Assembly: GCF_014075995.1 (NCBI RefSeq)
Contig: NZ_CP055153.1
Location: 4,712,001-4,776,000, forward strand
Reading direction: 5' to 3'
Origin: Adhaeribacter radiodurans
GTDB lineage: Bacteria > Bacteroidota > Bacteroidia > Cytophagales > Hymenobacteraceae
Length of the DNA: 64,000 nucleotides
Shown here: positions 35,466 through 45,500 of the stretch, piece by piece
How positions within the stretch are numbered: position 1 is the first letter of the stretch
Layout of the letters: every line of letters starts with the position of its first letter
The notes under the pieces: generated by a model
Databases searched by the model: none
Seen by the model: only the letters and a program-made list of their open reading frames with translations
Told to the model about the DNA's origin: nothing
Position numbers and translations under genes: made by a program

Positions 35466-38324
35466 TTAACTACCAGTTGTCCCATTTATAAACGTATTCA
35501 CGAAGTCAATAATCTTATTTAAAATTCTATCCCCTACTTTTTTGCGTTGCAGGATGGTTGGTTTATCTCCTTGAATCAAATCCAAAACTTCGTCGCGTAA
35601 GGGGGCGCGTTCGGCGAAGAGGTAATCTTCTATTATTTTTTCGGTTTTGTCTTCCGCTAGGTTTTCTTCTTTAACAAGTTCTTGAAAGGCTTTTACTTGT
35701 TCGGTATTCCAGTACTTTTCAAATTCTTCTTCTATTTCTTCGCTGTCTTCTAGATTAGGTAAGTTTTCGGCGATAAATTTTTCAATTAGTTCGCGTTTGC
35801 TGCGTAAGCTGGCTTCGCCGGAGAGCAGATCTATAATTTCTTTCTTCTTCTTTTCCTGGTCTTTTGGCTTGGCATCTTTTAGTTTAGCCAGCAATTTTAA
35901 AATATAGGTTACGTTTATCTCGTCGCGGTGCAAAAGTTCGAGTTCAAAGTCTACGTCTTCGAGAATAGAAACTTTTTCTTTCTGGTGGTCGGATTTTACT
36001 TTGTCGTGGAGGTCGAGGTATTTGCTTTTGTAGTCTTCGAAATGCTGCTCGGCCATAGCCAAATCTTCCCACTTAAAATCGGCAAAAGTGGTGAGTACGT
36101 TTTTAATCCGCATCAGCTCCCGGAATGCTTTTATAAATTCCAGTTCGTCTTCTTCGGTTTGTAAATCATTAACGCTGTTTACTGTAGGCGCAATTTTTAG
36201 GAGTTGGATAAAGGCTTCGGTGAATTTCTTCGCGTAATCTTCGTAAGGCTCCATGATAATAATGTCCTTTGCGTCTTTGTTGCTAAAAAGAGCAATAGCA
36301 TCATCGGTGGCCTTTTTGAGGTTGCGGAACACCACAATATTCCCTTGGGATTTTTGTTCGTTTAAAATCCGGTTGGTGCGGGAATAAGCTTGTATCAGGC
36401 CGTGGTATTTTAAATTTTTATCAACGTACAAGGTGCTTAGCGTAGGACTGTCGAAACCGGTCAGGAACATATTTACTACCAACAGAATATCAATTTTCCG
36501 CTCTTTTACTTTTTTAGAAATATCGTTGTAGTAGTTGTAAAACGATTCGCTGTCTTTGGTAGAGAATTTGGTATCGAATAATTTGTTGTAATGCCCGATA
36601 AACTCATCCAGCTTTTCGCGGCTGTGAGATTGCAAACCATACAAAACGCGGGGTTCTTCGGCTACCGATAGTTCTTCGGGTAAAAAGCCGTTGGCATCTT
36701 TATCGTCTTCATTGGTGGCGTAGCTGAAAATAGTAGCAATTTTTAAATGATGCTGCCCAGCTTCCTTTTTCTGGTGCAGAATGTCGTAGTATTTAATCAG
36801 GGTTTCGACGCTGCTCACGCAAAACATGGCGGTAAATTCGCGATTGTGGGTTTTGCGGGCGTGATTGGCTAGAATGTAATCGGCAATTTTATCTAAGCGC
36901 ACCGGCGATTCCATTAATTCTTTGGTATCAATATCTTCTACCTCAATATCAATGTGGTTTGGGCTGTCGTCTTTTTGTTTGTAGCGGCCTACGTATTCTA
37001 CCGAGAATTTTAAAACGTTTTCGTCTTTTATGGCATCGGTAATCACGTATTTGTGCAGGCAGTCGCCGAAAAGCTCGGTGGTGGTGCGTTTGCCTAATTC
37101 ATTTTTAACGGCATTATCGGCAAAAATAGGCGTGCCGGTAAACCCAAATAATTGAATGTTCCGGAAGAAGGCTTTAATGCGGTTGTGGGTTTCGCCGAAC
37201 TGCGAACGGTGGCACTCGTCGAAAATAAAGATAATTCGTTCGTCTTTCAGCTTTTCCATTTTTTCTAAATACTGCTTTTTGCTAATGGCCGTATTTAGTT
37301 TTTGAATGGTGGTAACAATGAGTTTGGTATCGTCGGAGAACTGTTTTACCAGGGCTTTGGTGTTATCGATGCCATCGATGCTGCCTTTACTGAAGGAGTT
37401 AAATTCTTTGGTGGTTTGGTAATCTAAATCTTTGCGGTCTACTACAAAAACAACTTTTTTTACTTGCGGCAGACTGGTTAAAATTTGGCTGGCCTTAAAC
37501 GAGGTAAGGGTTTTACCCGAACCGGTGGTATGCCAGATGTAACCGTTTTTCTGGGTGTTTTTTACCCGGTCAATCAAGGCTTCAACGGCGTAGAATTGGT
37601 AAGGCCGTAGCACCATTAATATTTTATGTGCCTCGCTGAGTACAATGTACTTGCATATCATTTTAGAAATATGGCAAGGCTCTAAAAACTCGCTGGTAAA
37701 GCCATTTAAAATATTGGTTAAGCGTTTGTTGTGGGCATCGCTCCAGTAAAAGGTTTGCTTAAACGATTGGTTTTTATTGTTGGCGTAGTACTTGGTGTTT
37801 ACCCCGTTGCTGATAACAAATATTTGCACGTACTGGAACAAAGCCGAATTAGCCCCAAACGAATGGCGCTGGTAACGGTTTATCTGGTTAAAAGCTTCTT
37901 TTAGTTCCAGGCCCCGGAGTTTCAGTTCTATTTGTACCAGGGGCAAACCGTTTATTAATAAAGTAACATCGTAACGGTTTTTGTATTTGCCTTCCACGCT
38001 TACCTGTTGCGTTACCTGAAACTGGTTTTGGCACCAGTGCTCGGTATTGATAAACTCGAAGTATAAGTTATCGCCGTTATCTTTTATAATGTGCTGCTTT
38101 TCCTGGAGCGTTTTGGCTTTCTCGAAAACTGAACCTTTGTTCAGAATATTTAAAACTTTCTCAAAGTCTTTAGCCGTGAACTGAATATTGTTGTGTTTTT
38201 CGAGTTGGGCTTTTAAATTGGCTAACAGGCCTTTTTCGTCTTTCAATAATACCAAGCTGTAGCCCAATTTTTGTAATTGAGTCACTAACTGTTCTTCTAA
38301 TACTTGTTCGGGTTGTTTAGCCAT
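35466..38324 (-). CDS. hsdR: Type I restriction endonuclease subunit R
   Basis: Motor and nuclease subunit of a type I restriction-modification enzyme, 952 residues. The N-terminal PD-(D/E)xK nuclease has Asp119 and Glu133-x-Lys135 (RYDVTLLINGLPLVQIELKL). The SF2 translocase carries Walker A TTGSGKT (about 266-272), Walker B DECHR (369-373), motif III FTGTP (395-399) and a late motif QAYSRTNR. A helical C-terminal region binds the methylase core. The start ATG is six bases after the hsdS stop, so it is in the same operon as hsdM and hsdS. All motifs are intact, so the nuclease could still be made, although it needs HsdS for target recognition. Confidence 0.96.
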   Translation of the reverse strand: MAKQPEQVLEEQLVTQLQKLGYSLVLLKDEKGLLANLKAQLEKHNNIQFTAKDFEKVLNILNKGSVFEKAKTLQEKQHIIKDNGDNLYFEFINTEHWCQNQFQVTQQVSVEGKYKNRYDVTLLINGLPLVQIELKLRGLELKEAFNQINRYQRHSFGANSALFQYVQIFVISNGVNTKYYANNKNQSFKQTFYWSDAHNKRLTNILNGFTSEFLEPCHISKMICKYIVLSEAHKILMVLRPYQFYAVEALIDRVKNTQKNGYIWHTTGSGKTLTSFKASQILTSLPQVKKVVFVVDRKDLDYQTTKEFNSFSKGSIDGIDNTKALVKQFSDDTKLIVTTIQKLNTAISKKQYLEKMEKLKDERIIFIFDECHRSQFGETHNRIKAFFRNIQLFGFTGTPIFADNAVKNELGKRTTTELFGDCLHKYVITDAIKDENVLKFSVEYVGRYKQKDDSPNHIDIEVEDIDTKELMESPVRLDKIADYILANHARKTHNREFTAMFCVSSVETLIKYYDILHQKKEAGQHHLKIATIFSYATNEDDKDANGFLPEELSVAEEPRVLYGLQSHSREKLDEFIGHYNKLFDTKFSTKDSESFYNYYNDISKKVKERKIDILLVVNMFLTGFDSPTLSTLYVDKNLKYHGLIQAYSRTNRILNEQKSQGNIVVFRNLKKATDDAIALFSNKDAKDIIIMEPYEDYAKKFTEAFIQLLKIAPTVNSVNDLQTEEDELEFIKAFRELMRIKNVLTTFADFKWEDLAMAEQHFEDYKSKYLDLHDKVKSDHQKEKVSILEDVDFELELLHRDEINVTYILKLLAKLKDAKPKDQEKKKKEIIDLLSGEASLRSKRELIEKFIAENLPNLEDSEEIEEEFEKYWNTEQVKAFQELVKEENLAEDKTEKIIEDYLFAERAPLRDEVLDLIQGDKPTILQRKKVGDRILNKIIDFVNTFINGTTGS

Positions 38325-38330
38325 ATTTAA

Positions 38331-39197
38331 TTAACAGAACATTTGCTGCAATAACCCTTTTTTAAATTGCTCTGTTTTTACTATTTGGGTTTGGCAATGA
38401 TTTATTTTTGCATCAATGGCCGAAAGGAAATCAGCAATTTTGGTTTGTTTCACCAGAGAGGAAGGAATAATTAATGGACAATTTAATACATCCTCTTTTC
38501 TTAAATTGGTTTGTCCTACACCTGAATCAAATGATAAATAATAATCATTCCTATTAATCAAATAAATTAAGAAAGCGTTGTTGCATTTATCTTCTCGTAG
38601 CGCACAGATCCTTTGATTTAAGGTATATGTATTATCGTTATCAATTAAATAACATTTAGCTAATGCTTTCCCATTAGGCACGTCACTCATAACCAAAACA
38701 ATATCATTTTTGAATAAACTTAAAATTTGTTTATTAGAAAACTTTTTGATTCTGCCCTCTGTAGAAACAAACTTTGAATTTACAACAATGTACTTACCAT
38801 TAATATCAATATCATTTTCATGTGCTTTCCCATTGATAAATTCAATTACTTCACCAACAAGTTTCTCCTCCCAATCCGGGAAATCCTTGCCGTTATCATC
38901 CTTAAAGCGAATTTCCTGAAAGAATATTTTTTGCATTACACCTTTTTTGTATTGCTCTAAAAGGCTTTTCTTTTTCTTTAAGGCTTGTAGTTTTTCATCT
39001 ACTGCTGAAAGGAATGATGCTATTTTCTGTTGTTCCAGAAGAGAGGGAATATTAATTTCAACTGAAGCAATATCTTCTTGACCAATTGTGGTCATTGTTG
39101 TTGTTTTTCCTCTCTTAATAAATTTATTTCTAGTATTTGATGTAATAAAATTGTAGGCTAAGAATGAAGGAAAAGCTATATCCTTTTTAGGTTGCAT
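38331..39197 (-). CDS. hsdS: C-terminal HsdS fragment containing the second target recognition domain
   Basis: 288 codons from ATG 39197. It contains the end of the first recognition domain, the central conserved helix (LLEQQKIASFLSAVDEKLQA with KKKSLLEQYKKGVMQKIFFQ), an entire second recognition domain (about 105-230, beginning FPDWEEKLVGEVIEF) and the C-terminal conserved helix (QTKIADFLSAIDAKINHC). The open frame continues upstream to the IS edge at 39353 and still reads as HsdS (VEYGDIFFTRSSLVKKG), so the N-terminus was lost by insertion. Half-size HsdS proteins with one recognition domain can sometimes dimerise and work, so this piece may be functional if translated. Confidence 0.85.
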   Translation of the reverse strand: MQPKKDIAFPSFLAYNFITSNTRNKFIKRGKTTTMTTIGQEDIASVEINIPSLLEQQKIASFLSAVDEKLQALKKKKSLLEQYKKGVMQKIFFQEIRFKDDNGKDFPDWEEKLVGEVIEFINGKAHENDIDINGKYIVVNSKFVSTEGRIKKFSNKQILSLFKNDIVLVMSDVPNGKALAKCYLIDNDNTYTLNQRICALREDKCNNAFLIYLINRNDYYLSFDSGVGQTNLRKEDVLNCPLIIPSSLVKQTKIADFLSAIDAKINHCQTQIVKTEQFKKGLLQQMFC

Positions 39198-39350
39198 TCG
39201 AATAAGATGCCCATCATAAGTTAAATCCTCTTCATTGCTTAAATTTATATTCGAATGAGCAATACCTTTTTTTACTAATGAAGACCTCGTAAAAAAAATA
39301 TCCCCATATTCAACTTTATTTTTGAGAAATTCCTTTTTATCAATGAACTT

Positions 39351-40258
39351 GTTTAGAGTTTTGGTTTATTAGGGATTTTACGAATAAATAAGACGGAGAA
39401 AGCAATTAAAATAAGCACGAACCAGTGTAGTGCTTTGGTTTCGAATCGAATGAGCAAAGCTTTGAAGCTGTCCATCCAGGCGTTAGCTCTTTCAATGGCA
39501 TTTCTCTGCTTAAAGAGTTGTTCATCAAAATAAATATATTCATCCGTGATTTGGCCATTCCTGGGATTAGTGGCAATATTAGCTTCTATTTTCATTTCTG
39601 AACATATACTTCTAAAAGCTTGGGAATCAAATCCGGCATCGGCATTTAAGAATAAACCTTTAGTTTCAATACCTGCTTCTTTCAATAAATTACATAATTC
39701 TTTAAATACTACTTCAATCTCATACAAGTCATGGTGGGCTCCTGATACTGGTAAACTACAAGCCAGCATCTGCCCTTTGTTATCAGCTAAAAACAGGCTA
39801 TTGCAACTATTGGCCGCTTTCCTGTTTTGATAACCAATGCATTCCCCTCCCTGCTTACAGATAGTCTGACTACCATCTAACTGAACACCTGATAAATCTA
39901 GTAAGCAACGCTGGCTTTTTAGTAGGCCAAGCCATACATTCTTAAAACTCCCATCATTTACCCACTTTCGAAAATGATGATACACGCCTTGCCAGCTAAT
40001 GGTTGGGCCAGTAAATATTTCTTTTAGGGGTAACTCTCGCCATTGACAGCCTGTTTTCAACCGATATAAAATACCTGAAATAATGGCTGCTGGTGCTACT
40101 TGTAATTTACTGCCTCTCTTTCCTTGGCTCAAATATGGAACTATCCACCGATTTATTTTATCTTCGCTTAATACTGCCATTGAAATAGGAACTTGTGTAA
40201 AGTGTCTTTGCAAACTCTTTTACACTCCTATTTCTTTGGTAGTTTTAAAACTCTAAAC
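39351..40258 (-). mobile_element. IS5-family insertion sequence, complete (about 908 bp)
   Basis: Terminal inverted repeats GTTTAGAGTTTT (minus strand left end) and AAAACTCTAAAC, extending two bases further as TTG/CAA. Direct repeats AACTT flank the element at 39346-39350 and 40259-40263; because the flanking bases continue the inverted repeat, the true duplication may be 3-5 bases. It carries a single transposase gene spanning nearly its whole length. Confidence 0.85.
39353..40180 (-). CDS. IS5-family DDE transposase
   Basis: About 275 residues from ATG 40180 (MAVLSEDKINRW); an in-frame TTG at 40213 would add 11. The N-terminal half has the DUF4096-like DNA-binding region (KTGCQWRELP, SWQGVYHHFRKW), and the DDE catalytic triad is seen as LDGSQT (Asp102), NADAGFD (Asp181) and RNAIERANAWMD (Glu230), numbered from 40180. 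The typical C-terminal RF helix (LLIRFETKALHW) is present. The stop codon at 39353-39355 lies inside the terminal inverted repeat. There is no frameshift, and the gene is complete, so the element may still be active. Confidence 0.93.
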   Translation of the reverse strand: MAVLSEDKINRWIVPYLSQGKRGSKLQVAPAAIISGILYRLKTGCQWRELPLKEIFTGPTISWQGVYHHFRKWVNDGSFKNVWLGLLKSQRCLLDLSGVQLDGSQTICKQGGECIGYQNRKAANSCNSLFLADNKGQMLACSLPVSGAHHDLYEIEVVFKELCNLLKEAGIETKGLFLNADAGFDSQAFRSICSEMKIEANIATNPRNGQITDEYIYFDEQLFKQRNAIERANAWMDSFKALLIRFETKALHWFVLILIAFSVLFIRKIPNKPKL

Positions 40259-40420
40259 AACTTCATTGATAATTCGATAGCCTTTTCCTACTTTTTTAGG
40301 GTCATTAAAAACACCATTACTAAATTTATTTTTACTTAGCTCTATTAGGCTCTTCCTTTCCCAATCCTCTGAAAATTCAGGAAAACGCAAGGCTGGTATA
40401 TTTTTTTGTTTTTCCATATT

Positions 40421-42010
40421 CTAGAAAGGAGTAGAAATATTAAGTTCCCGGCAAAAACCAGTAATCAATTTATCAGTTTTCACAATTTGCATATCTAGCA
40501 CTTTCAATTCATCCGCAATAGCATTCAGGTCAATGCTGTCGGCAGCTTCAAACGTATCTACATAACGTGGAATATTCAGGTTGTAATCGTTTTCGGCAAT
40601 ATCAGTGAGTAAAGCTTTTTTACTGTATTTGGGTTCTTCGGTGCGGTTGCGGTAGGCATCAATTAATTTGATAATATCGGCTGGCCGTAACACATTCTGG
40701 TTTTTTACTTTTTCGTAGTGCTGGCTGGCATCAATGAATAAAATATCTTCGGGGTTTTCGCGGCATTTTTTAAAAACCAAAACACTGGTAGGTATGCTGG
40801 TGCCGTAAAATATATTGGCCGGTAGACCAATAACGGCGTCTAAATAATTGCGGTCTTCTATTAAATACCGACTAATGTGCTGCTCGGCTCCGCCTCTAAA
40901 TAAAACCCCGTGCGGTAATACCACGGCCATGGTGCCATTATCGGCTAAATGGTAAATCATGTGCTGCACAAAGGCAAAATCGGCTTTGCTGCTGGGGGCC
41001 AGTTTGCCGTACTGGCTAAAGCGGTCGTCGGAGGTAAAAAGCGGGTTGGCGCTCCATTGCGCCGGGAAAGGCGGGTTGGCTACAATGGCCTCAAATTGCT
41101 TATCGAGGTGCTGCGGGTGTTCTAAAGTATCTTCCTGCTTTATATTAAATCGGCGGTAATGCACGTTGTGCAAAATCATGTTCATGCGGGCCAGGTTGTA
41201 GGTGGTGCGGTTTTGTTCCTGTCCGTAAAAGTTGCTTACTTCCTGCACTTCTTTGGCTACCCGCAACAATAAAGAACCCGAGCCGCACGTAGGGTCGTAC
41301 ACCGATTTTAATTTGCTTTTACCCGTTGTAACAATTTTAGCCAGTATTTTGCTTACTTCCTGCGGCGTATAAAACTCCCCGGCTTTTTTCCCGGCCCCAC
41401 TGGCAAACTGGGCAATCAAATATTCGTAGGCATCGCCCAAAACATCTAGTTCGGTTTGCTCCAGCTTAAAATCTATTTTATCTAAATGCGCCAGCACTTT
41501 GGCTATAACTTGGTTACGGGCTTCTGGGGTTTTGCCCAGCTTGGTGCTGTTTAGGTCAATATCTTCAAACAAATGGTCAAAGTCTTCTTCGCTTTCCGCG
41601 CCCATGGTACTGAGCTGGATGTTGTTCAGCACCTTTTGCAAATCTTCCAGGATAAAATTGCTTTCAATTTCTTCCGCCTCTTCGTCAGACGCTTTTTTAT
41701 TGCCACGTTTGGCTAACTCACTAAACAACTCCGCCGGTTTTAAGAAATAACCTAGTTTTTCAATGGCTTCTTCTTTTATGGCTTCAATTATTTCCTGACC
41801 TTCGGCGGTGTTTTCGTTTATGTCGTGGTATTTAATGCCGTCTTGTTTTAAAATATCGTTGGCATAAATCTCCATTTTCTCGGCCAGGTACTTGTAAAAG
41901 ATAAATCCCAGAATATAATCTCGGAATTCATCGGCATCCATTTTTCCTCTAAGCGTATTGGCAATATTCCAGAGCTGTTGCTCCAGTTGTTTTTTATGGT
42001 CTTCGGACAT
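40421..42010 (-). CDS. hsdM: Type I DNA methyltransferase subunit M
   Basis: N6-adenine methylase of the type I system, 529 residues. N-terminal helical HsdM_N domain (about 5-140), then the Rossmann methylase with the AdoMet motif VYDPTCGSGSLLL (about 238-249) and the catalytic NPPF (312-315). ATG 42010 (MSEDHKKQLEQQLW) is typical. It is the first gene of the minus-strand operon hsdM-hsdS-hsdR. Its G+C and codon use look close to hsdR and the host. Without intact HsdS, the methylase cannot recognise the parental target unless the half-HsdS substitutes. Confidence 0.96.
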   Translation of the reverse strand: MSEDHKKQLEQQLWNIANTLRGKMDADEFRDYILGFIFYKYLAEKMEIYANDILKQDGIKYHDINENTAEGQEIIEAIKEEAIEKLGYFLKPAELFSELAKRGNKKASDEEAEEIESNFILEDLQKVLNNIQLSTMGAESEEDFDHLFEDIDLNSTKLGKTPEARNQVIAKVLAHLDKIDFKLEQTELDVLGDAYEYLIAQFASGAGKKAGEFYTPQEVSKILAKIVTTGKSKLKSVYDPTCGSGSLLLRVAKEVQEVSNFYGQEQNRTTYNLARMNMILHNVHYRRFNIKQEDTLEHPQHLDKQFEAIVANPPFPAQWSANPLFTSDDRFSQYGKLAPSSKADFAFVQHMIYHLADNGTMAVVLPHGVLFRGGAEQHISRYLIEDRNYLDAVIGLPANIFYGTSIPTSVLVFKKCRENPEDILFIDASQHYEKVKNQNVLRPADIIKLIDAYRNRTEEPKYSKKALLTDIAENDYNLNIPRYVDTFEAADSIDLNAIADELKVLDMQIVKTDKLITGFCRELNISTPF

Positions 42011-42257
42011 TTATCTGTTTCTAATCTTCGTATCTGTGGATTAAACTATTTGCTTTAACTCAAAGCAAAAAACGTTTAAGTTACCAATTGTTTATTTTAT
42101 TCCAACATAGAAGTCAAGAACAGCCTTAATAAGACCTATTAATCAATTGAGTAAAAAAGTAATTTTCCTTTAATATGAATATCTTCAAACTATGAAAGTT
42201 AAAAAGAAGCTACACCTAACTTAATTTAGCTCAAAAGCTGATTATTCAACGAAAGAA

Positions 42258-42437
42258 GTGTTAGAACAGGCAGTCAGCCCAGCGGTTAGAAAAGCTTCAC
42301 GAGAAGCTATGAAAATAAAAGGTTTTGTTATAAAAGCCACAAATGGCTGGGTAATCCGGGAAGATAAAAACGATACTCTTACGAAATTATTATCTACTGA
42401 ACCCGTAAACTCCTTGCAACCCATTGCCCTCGATTAA
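42258..42437 (+). pseudogene. Antitoxin-like remnant next to a zeta-toxin fragment
   Basis: A 59-codon frame from GTG 42258 (LEQAVSPAVRKASREAMKIK, then GFVIKATNGWVIREDKND) ends at TAA 42437. The helix plus short beta pattern resembles the small proteins that precede zeta-toxin/AAA-kinase toxins in Bacteroidota. No ATG is available. Twenty bases later a second fragment reads as the toxin P-loop. The pair is read against hsdM. Identification rests on pattern and context only. Confidence 0.45.
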
Positions 42438-42456
42438 TTCTACGCTACAATTACTC

Positions 42457-42516
42457 ATGTTTGCCGGACCTAACAGCTCCGGTAAGGGCACTATTATGAT
42501 TGCGTTAAAGGCTTAA
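42457..42516 (+). pseudogene. Zeta-toxin-like P-loop fragment
   Basis: ATG 42457 reads MFAGPNSSGKGTIMIALKA then stops. MFAGPNxSGKxT is the N-terminal Walker A motif of zeta-toxin/AAA-type kinases, here cut after 19 codons. It looks like the left end of a toxin gene that was lost by deletion between this point and the hybrid kinase gene. Confidence 0.5.
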
Positions 42517-42575
42517 AGGAAAATAAAGGAAGTAAACCGCTGCTTGAAATCTTAAAGGCTCTCAAAAGTCTAACC

Positions 42576-45500
42576 TTACTTCTCCAGTTCGGCCACTTCC
42601 TGCATAAACGCAAATGCTTTTTGCAAGGCTTTCATGAGCGCATCCAAGTCGATGGGTTTACTAATAAAGGCATTCATGCCGGCCTCAATACAAGCTAATT
42701 CATCTTCGGTAAGAGCACTGGCAGTGGTGGCAATAATGTACGGTTGGGGACTATTCTCTTGCGCCCGGATAGCCCGGGTAGCATCCAAACCATCCATTTC
42801 GGGCATTTGTACATCCATCAGAATTACGTCGTAGCGGCTTTGCTCGCAGGCAGTAAGTACTTGTAAGCCATTCTCGGCCATTTCGATGATGTAACCCAAA
42901 CGTTCTAGCGCCATGCGGGCAAATAACTGGTTTATCGGATAATCTTCGGCCACTAAAATGCGCAGCGGATACTGATGCGCAAACTTTTCCGAAAGTTTAT
43001 GTTGGGCAGTGGCTGGGCTAACTTCCGGCCGTTGGTGCTGCATACTTTCTTTAATTGCTTGTTGTAGCGCCAGGTATTTTACTGGTTTACTCAAGGTACA
43101 GCTAAACAACGCACGAGCTTCGGCATCTAGTTCGTTACCTAAGGGGCATAATAAAATAAGAGGCAAGTCAGGTTGCTGCTGGCGCAAGGCCTGGGCCAGA
43201 GACACACCATCCATACCAGGTAATTGCCGGTCGGTGAGTACCGCATCAAAAGTTTGTTGCTTTACAACAGATAGTGCTTCGCGGGCCGAAGCTACTGCTA
43301 CCGGCTTATACTGCCAGTGCTGCAATTGCTGGCACAACCACTCGCAACAAGTAGCATTGGGGATTACCAGCAAAATAGTTTTATGCTGTAGTTCACCAGC
43401 ATTTACGGGTGTTACTACGTCGGTAACGTTAAGGTCCGGGGCGGCAGCGGTAAGCAGGGTAAACCGGAATGTTGCTCCTGCTCCCGGCTGGCTGATAGCG
43501 CTAATTTCTCCTTGCATTAACTCCACCAATCTTTTACAAATAGCCAATCCTAAGCCTGTACCCCCGTATTTGCGGGTAGTTGAGGAATCGAGTTGAGAGA
43601 ACGGTTGAAACAAACTGGCCGCCTTCTCCGGCGAAAAACCAATGCCGGTATCTTTTACCGTAAATCTTAACTTTAATTGATCGTTCTCTAATAGTTGTTC
43701 CAGCGTTGCCTTTACCACAATCTCGCCTGCGGCAGTAAATTTTAAAGCGTTGCCTACCAGGTTAATGAGAATCTGCTGCAAGCGGCTATAATCTCCCACA
43801 ATGCAGTTTGGTAATTTGGAATCGAGTTCATAGAGTAATTCTAATTGCTGCTGGGCGGCTTTACTGGCAAACATATCCAGCACCTCTTCCAGGCATTCCC
43901 GGAGGTTAAAAGATTGCTGTTCCAGCTCCATCTTACCCGATTCAATTTTAGAAAAATCGAGCACATCGTTTATTACCGTTAACAGGTTTTTACCCGAGCG
44001 GCCGATAATTTCGGTAAAGTTGCGCTGCTCCGCATCTAATTTGGTTTCGGAGAGTAAAGCGGTCATGCCAATAACCCCATTCAGCGGCGTACGGATTTCG
44101 TGGCTCATGGTAGCCAGAAAGATACTCTTGGCCTGATTGGCTTTTTCGGCTTCCTGACGCGCTTGTTCTGCTTCTTCTTTGGCTTGCTTTTCGTACTCCT
44201 GCTGATCGAGCAACTGCTCATTTAAATGTTTTAAATGAGTGGCTTGCCTTTGTAATTCTTCTTTCTGATGACTTACCTGCGCCGTGCGTTCCTGCACTTG
44301 TTGTTCCAGTTTAGCTTGCTGCTCCCGGATAGTTTGTAAGCGGTTGCGGTAAAAAGCCAATACACCCCCTGTAACCACTCCGGCCAGCAACAACCGGAAC
44401 CACCAGGTCATCCAGTAAGGGGGAGTAATAATTATTTTTAAAGTAGTAGGCTGCGGGTTCCAAACCCCATCGTTATTGGCAGCTTTTACCCGAAAAGTAT
44501 ACGTTCCTGGGTCGAGGTTGGTGTAGGTGGCTTTGCGCTCGGTACCTACGTGGCTCCATTGTTTGTCAAAATTTTCCAGAATGTAGGCATATTGGTTTTT
44601 TTCCGGAATGGTATAATCCAGGGCAGCGTATTCCAGGGCAAAAACAGCCTGGTCGTAGGGCAGGGTAAGTGTTTTCGTCTGGCTTATATGTTGCTGCAAA
44701 GGCGAATCACCCCCAATATCTACCGACTTATTAAATAAATGTAAATCGGTTAATACTACCGGTGGCACATTGGTATTATCTACCATTTGTGCCGGTTGAA
44801 ATAAGTTAAACCCATTACTGCCGCCAAAAAAAACTTCCCCATTTTGGGTAATCAGACCCGACCCGTCTGTAAACTCATAACTTTGCAAGCCATTGTAAGG
44901 GCTATAGTTTTTAAACGTATTTTTTTCGGGATGAAAGCGGCTTACCCCGTTGTTGGTGCTCAACCACAAAAAGCCCGAGGCATCTTCCACGATGCTATTG
45001 ATAACGTTGCTGGGCAAACCATTTTTTTCGGTGAAAAAAGTAAATTTATTGGTTTTCTTGTTTAATACGTTCAATCCTCCACCCATGGTACCCACCCACA
45101 AATTACCCCGCCGATCTTCCGTAATAGAAAAGATTACATCGTGGCTCAGATTATTATTTGCTTTATCGTAACGGGTAAAGGTTTGCGTTTCCGGGTTAAA
45201 CTTGTTCAAACCACCTGAATAAGTACCTACCCAAATATTACCCGCCTTGTCTTCGTACAAAGCCCGGATATAATCGTTGCTCAGGCTGTTGGGGTTAGCG
45301 GGGTCAAACTTGTATTGCGTTATTTTTTGGGTTTTAACATCCAGCTTATTCAATCCGCCCCCACCGGTGCCAATCCAGATATTACCTTGTCGGTCTTCGA
45401 TTAACCGGAAAACAGAGTTATTACTTAAATGATAAGGAGAGTTACCGGCTTTATAATGCGTAAAAGTATTTGTTTTCCAATTGTAACGATTCAATCCGCC

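Larger units (their letters stand above)
38331..40417 (-). pseudogene. hsdS: hsdS (type I specificity subunit) interrupted by an IS5-family element
   Basis: The original gene started at ATG 40417, three bases after the hsdM stop. Its first 53 codons (MEKQKNIPALRFPEF...GYRIINEV) are intact up to the insertion at 40258. The remainder continues at 39350 and runs to 38331. By hand reconstruction, removing the IS and one copy of the 5-base repeat AACTT leaves the two halves one base out of frame, so a simple clean excision would not restore the gene. Specificity subunits recognise the two-part DNA target for both methylation and restriction, so this break should inactivate or alter the system. Confidence 0.85.

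Noticed and set aside
42242-42424. A 60-codon minus-strand frame opposite the antitoxin-like remnant
   Set aside because: The plus-strand frame has protein-like composition and a meaningful neighbour; the minus-strand frame does not.
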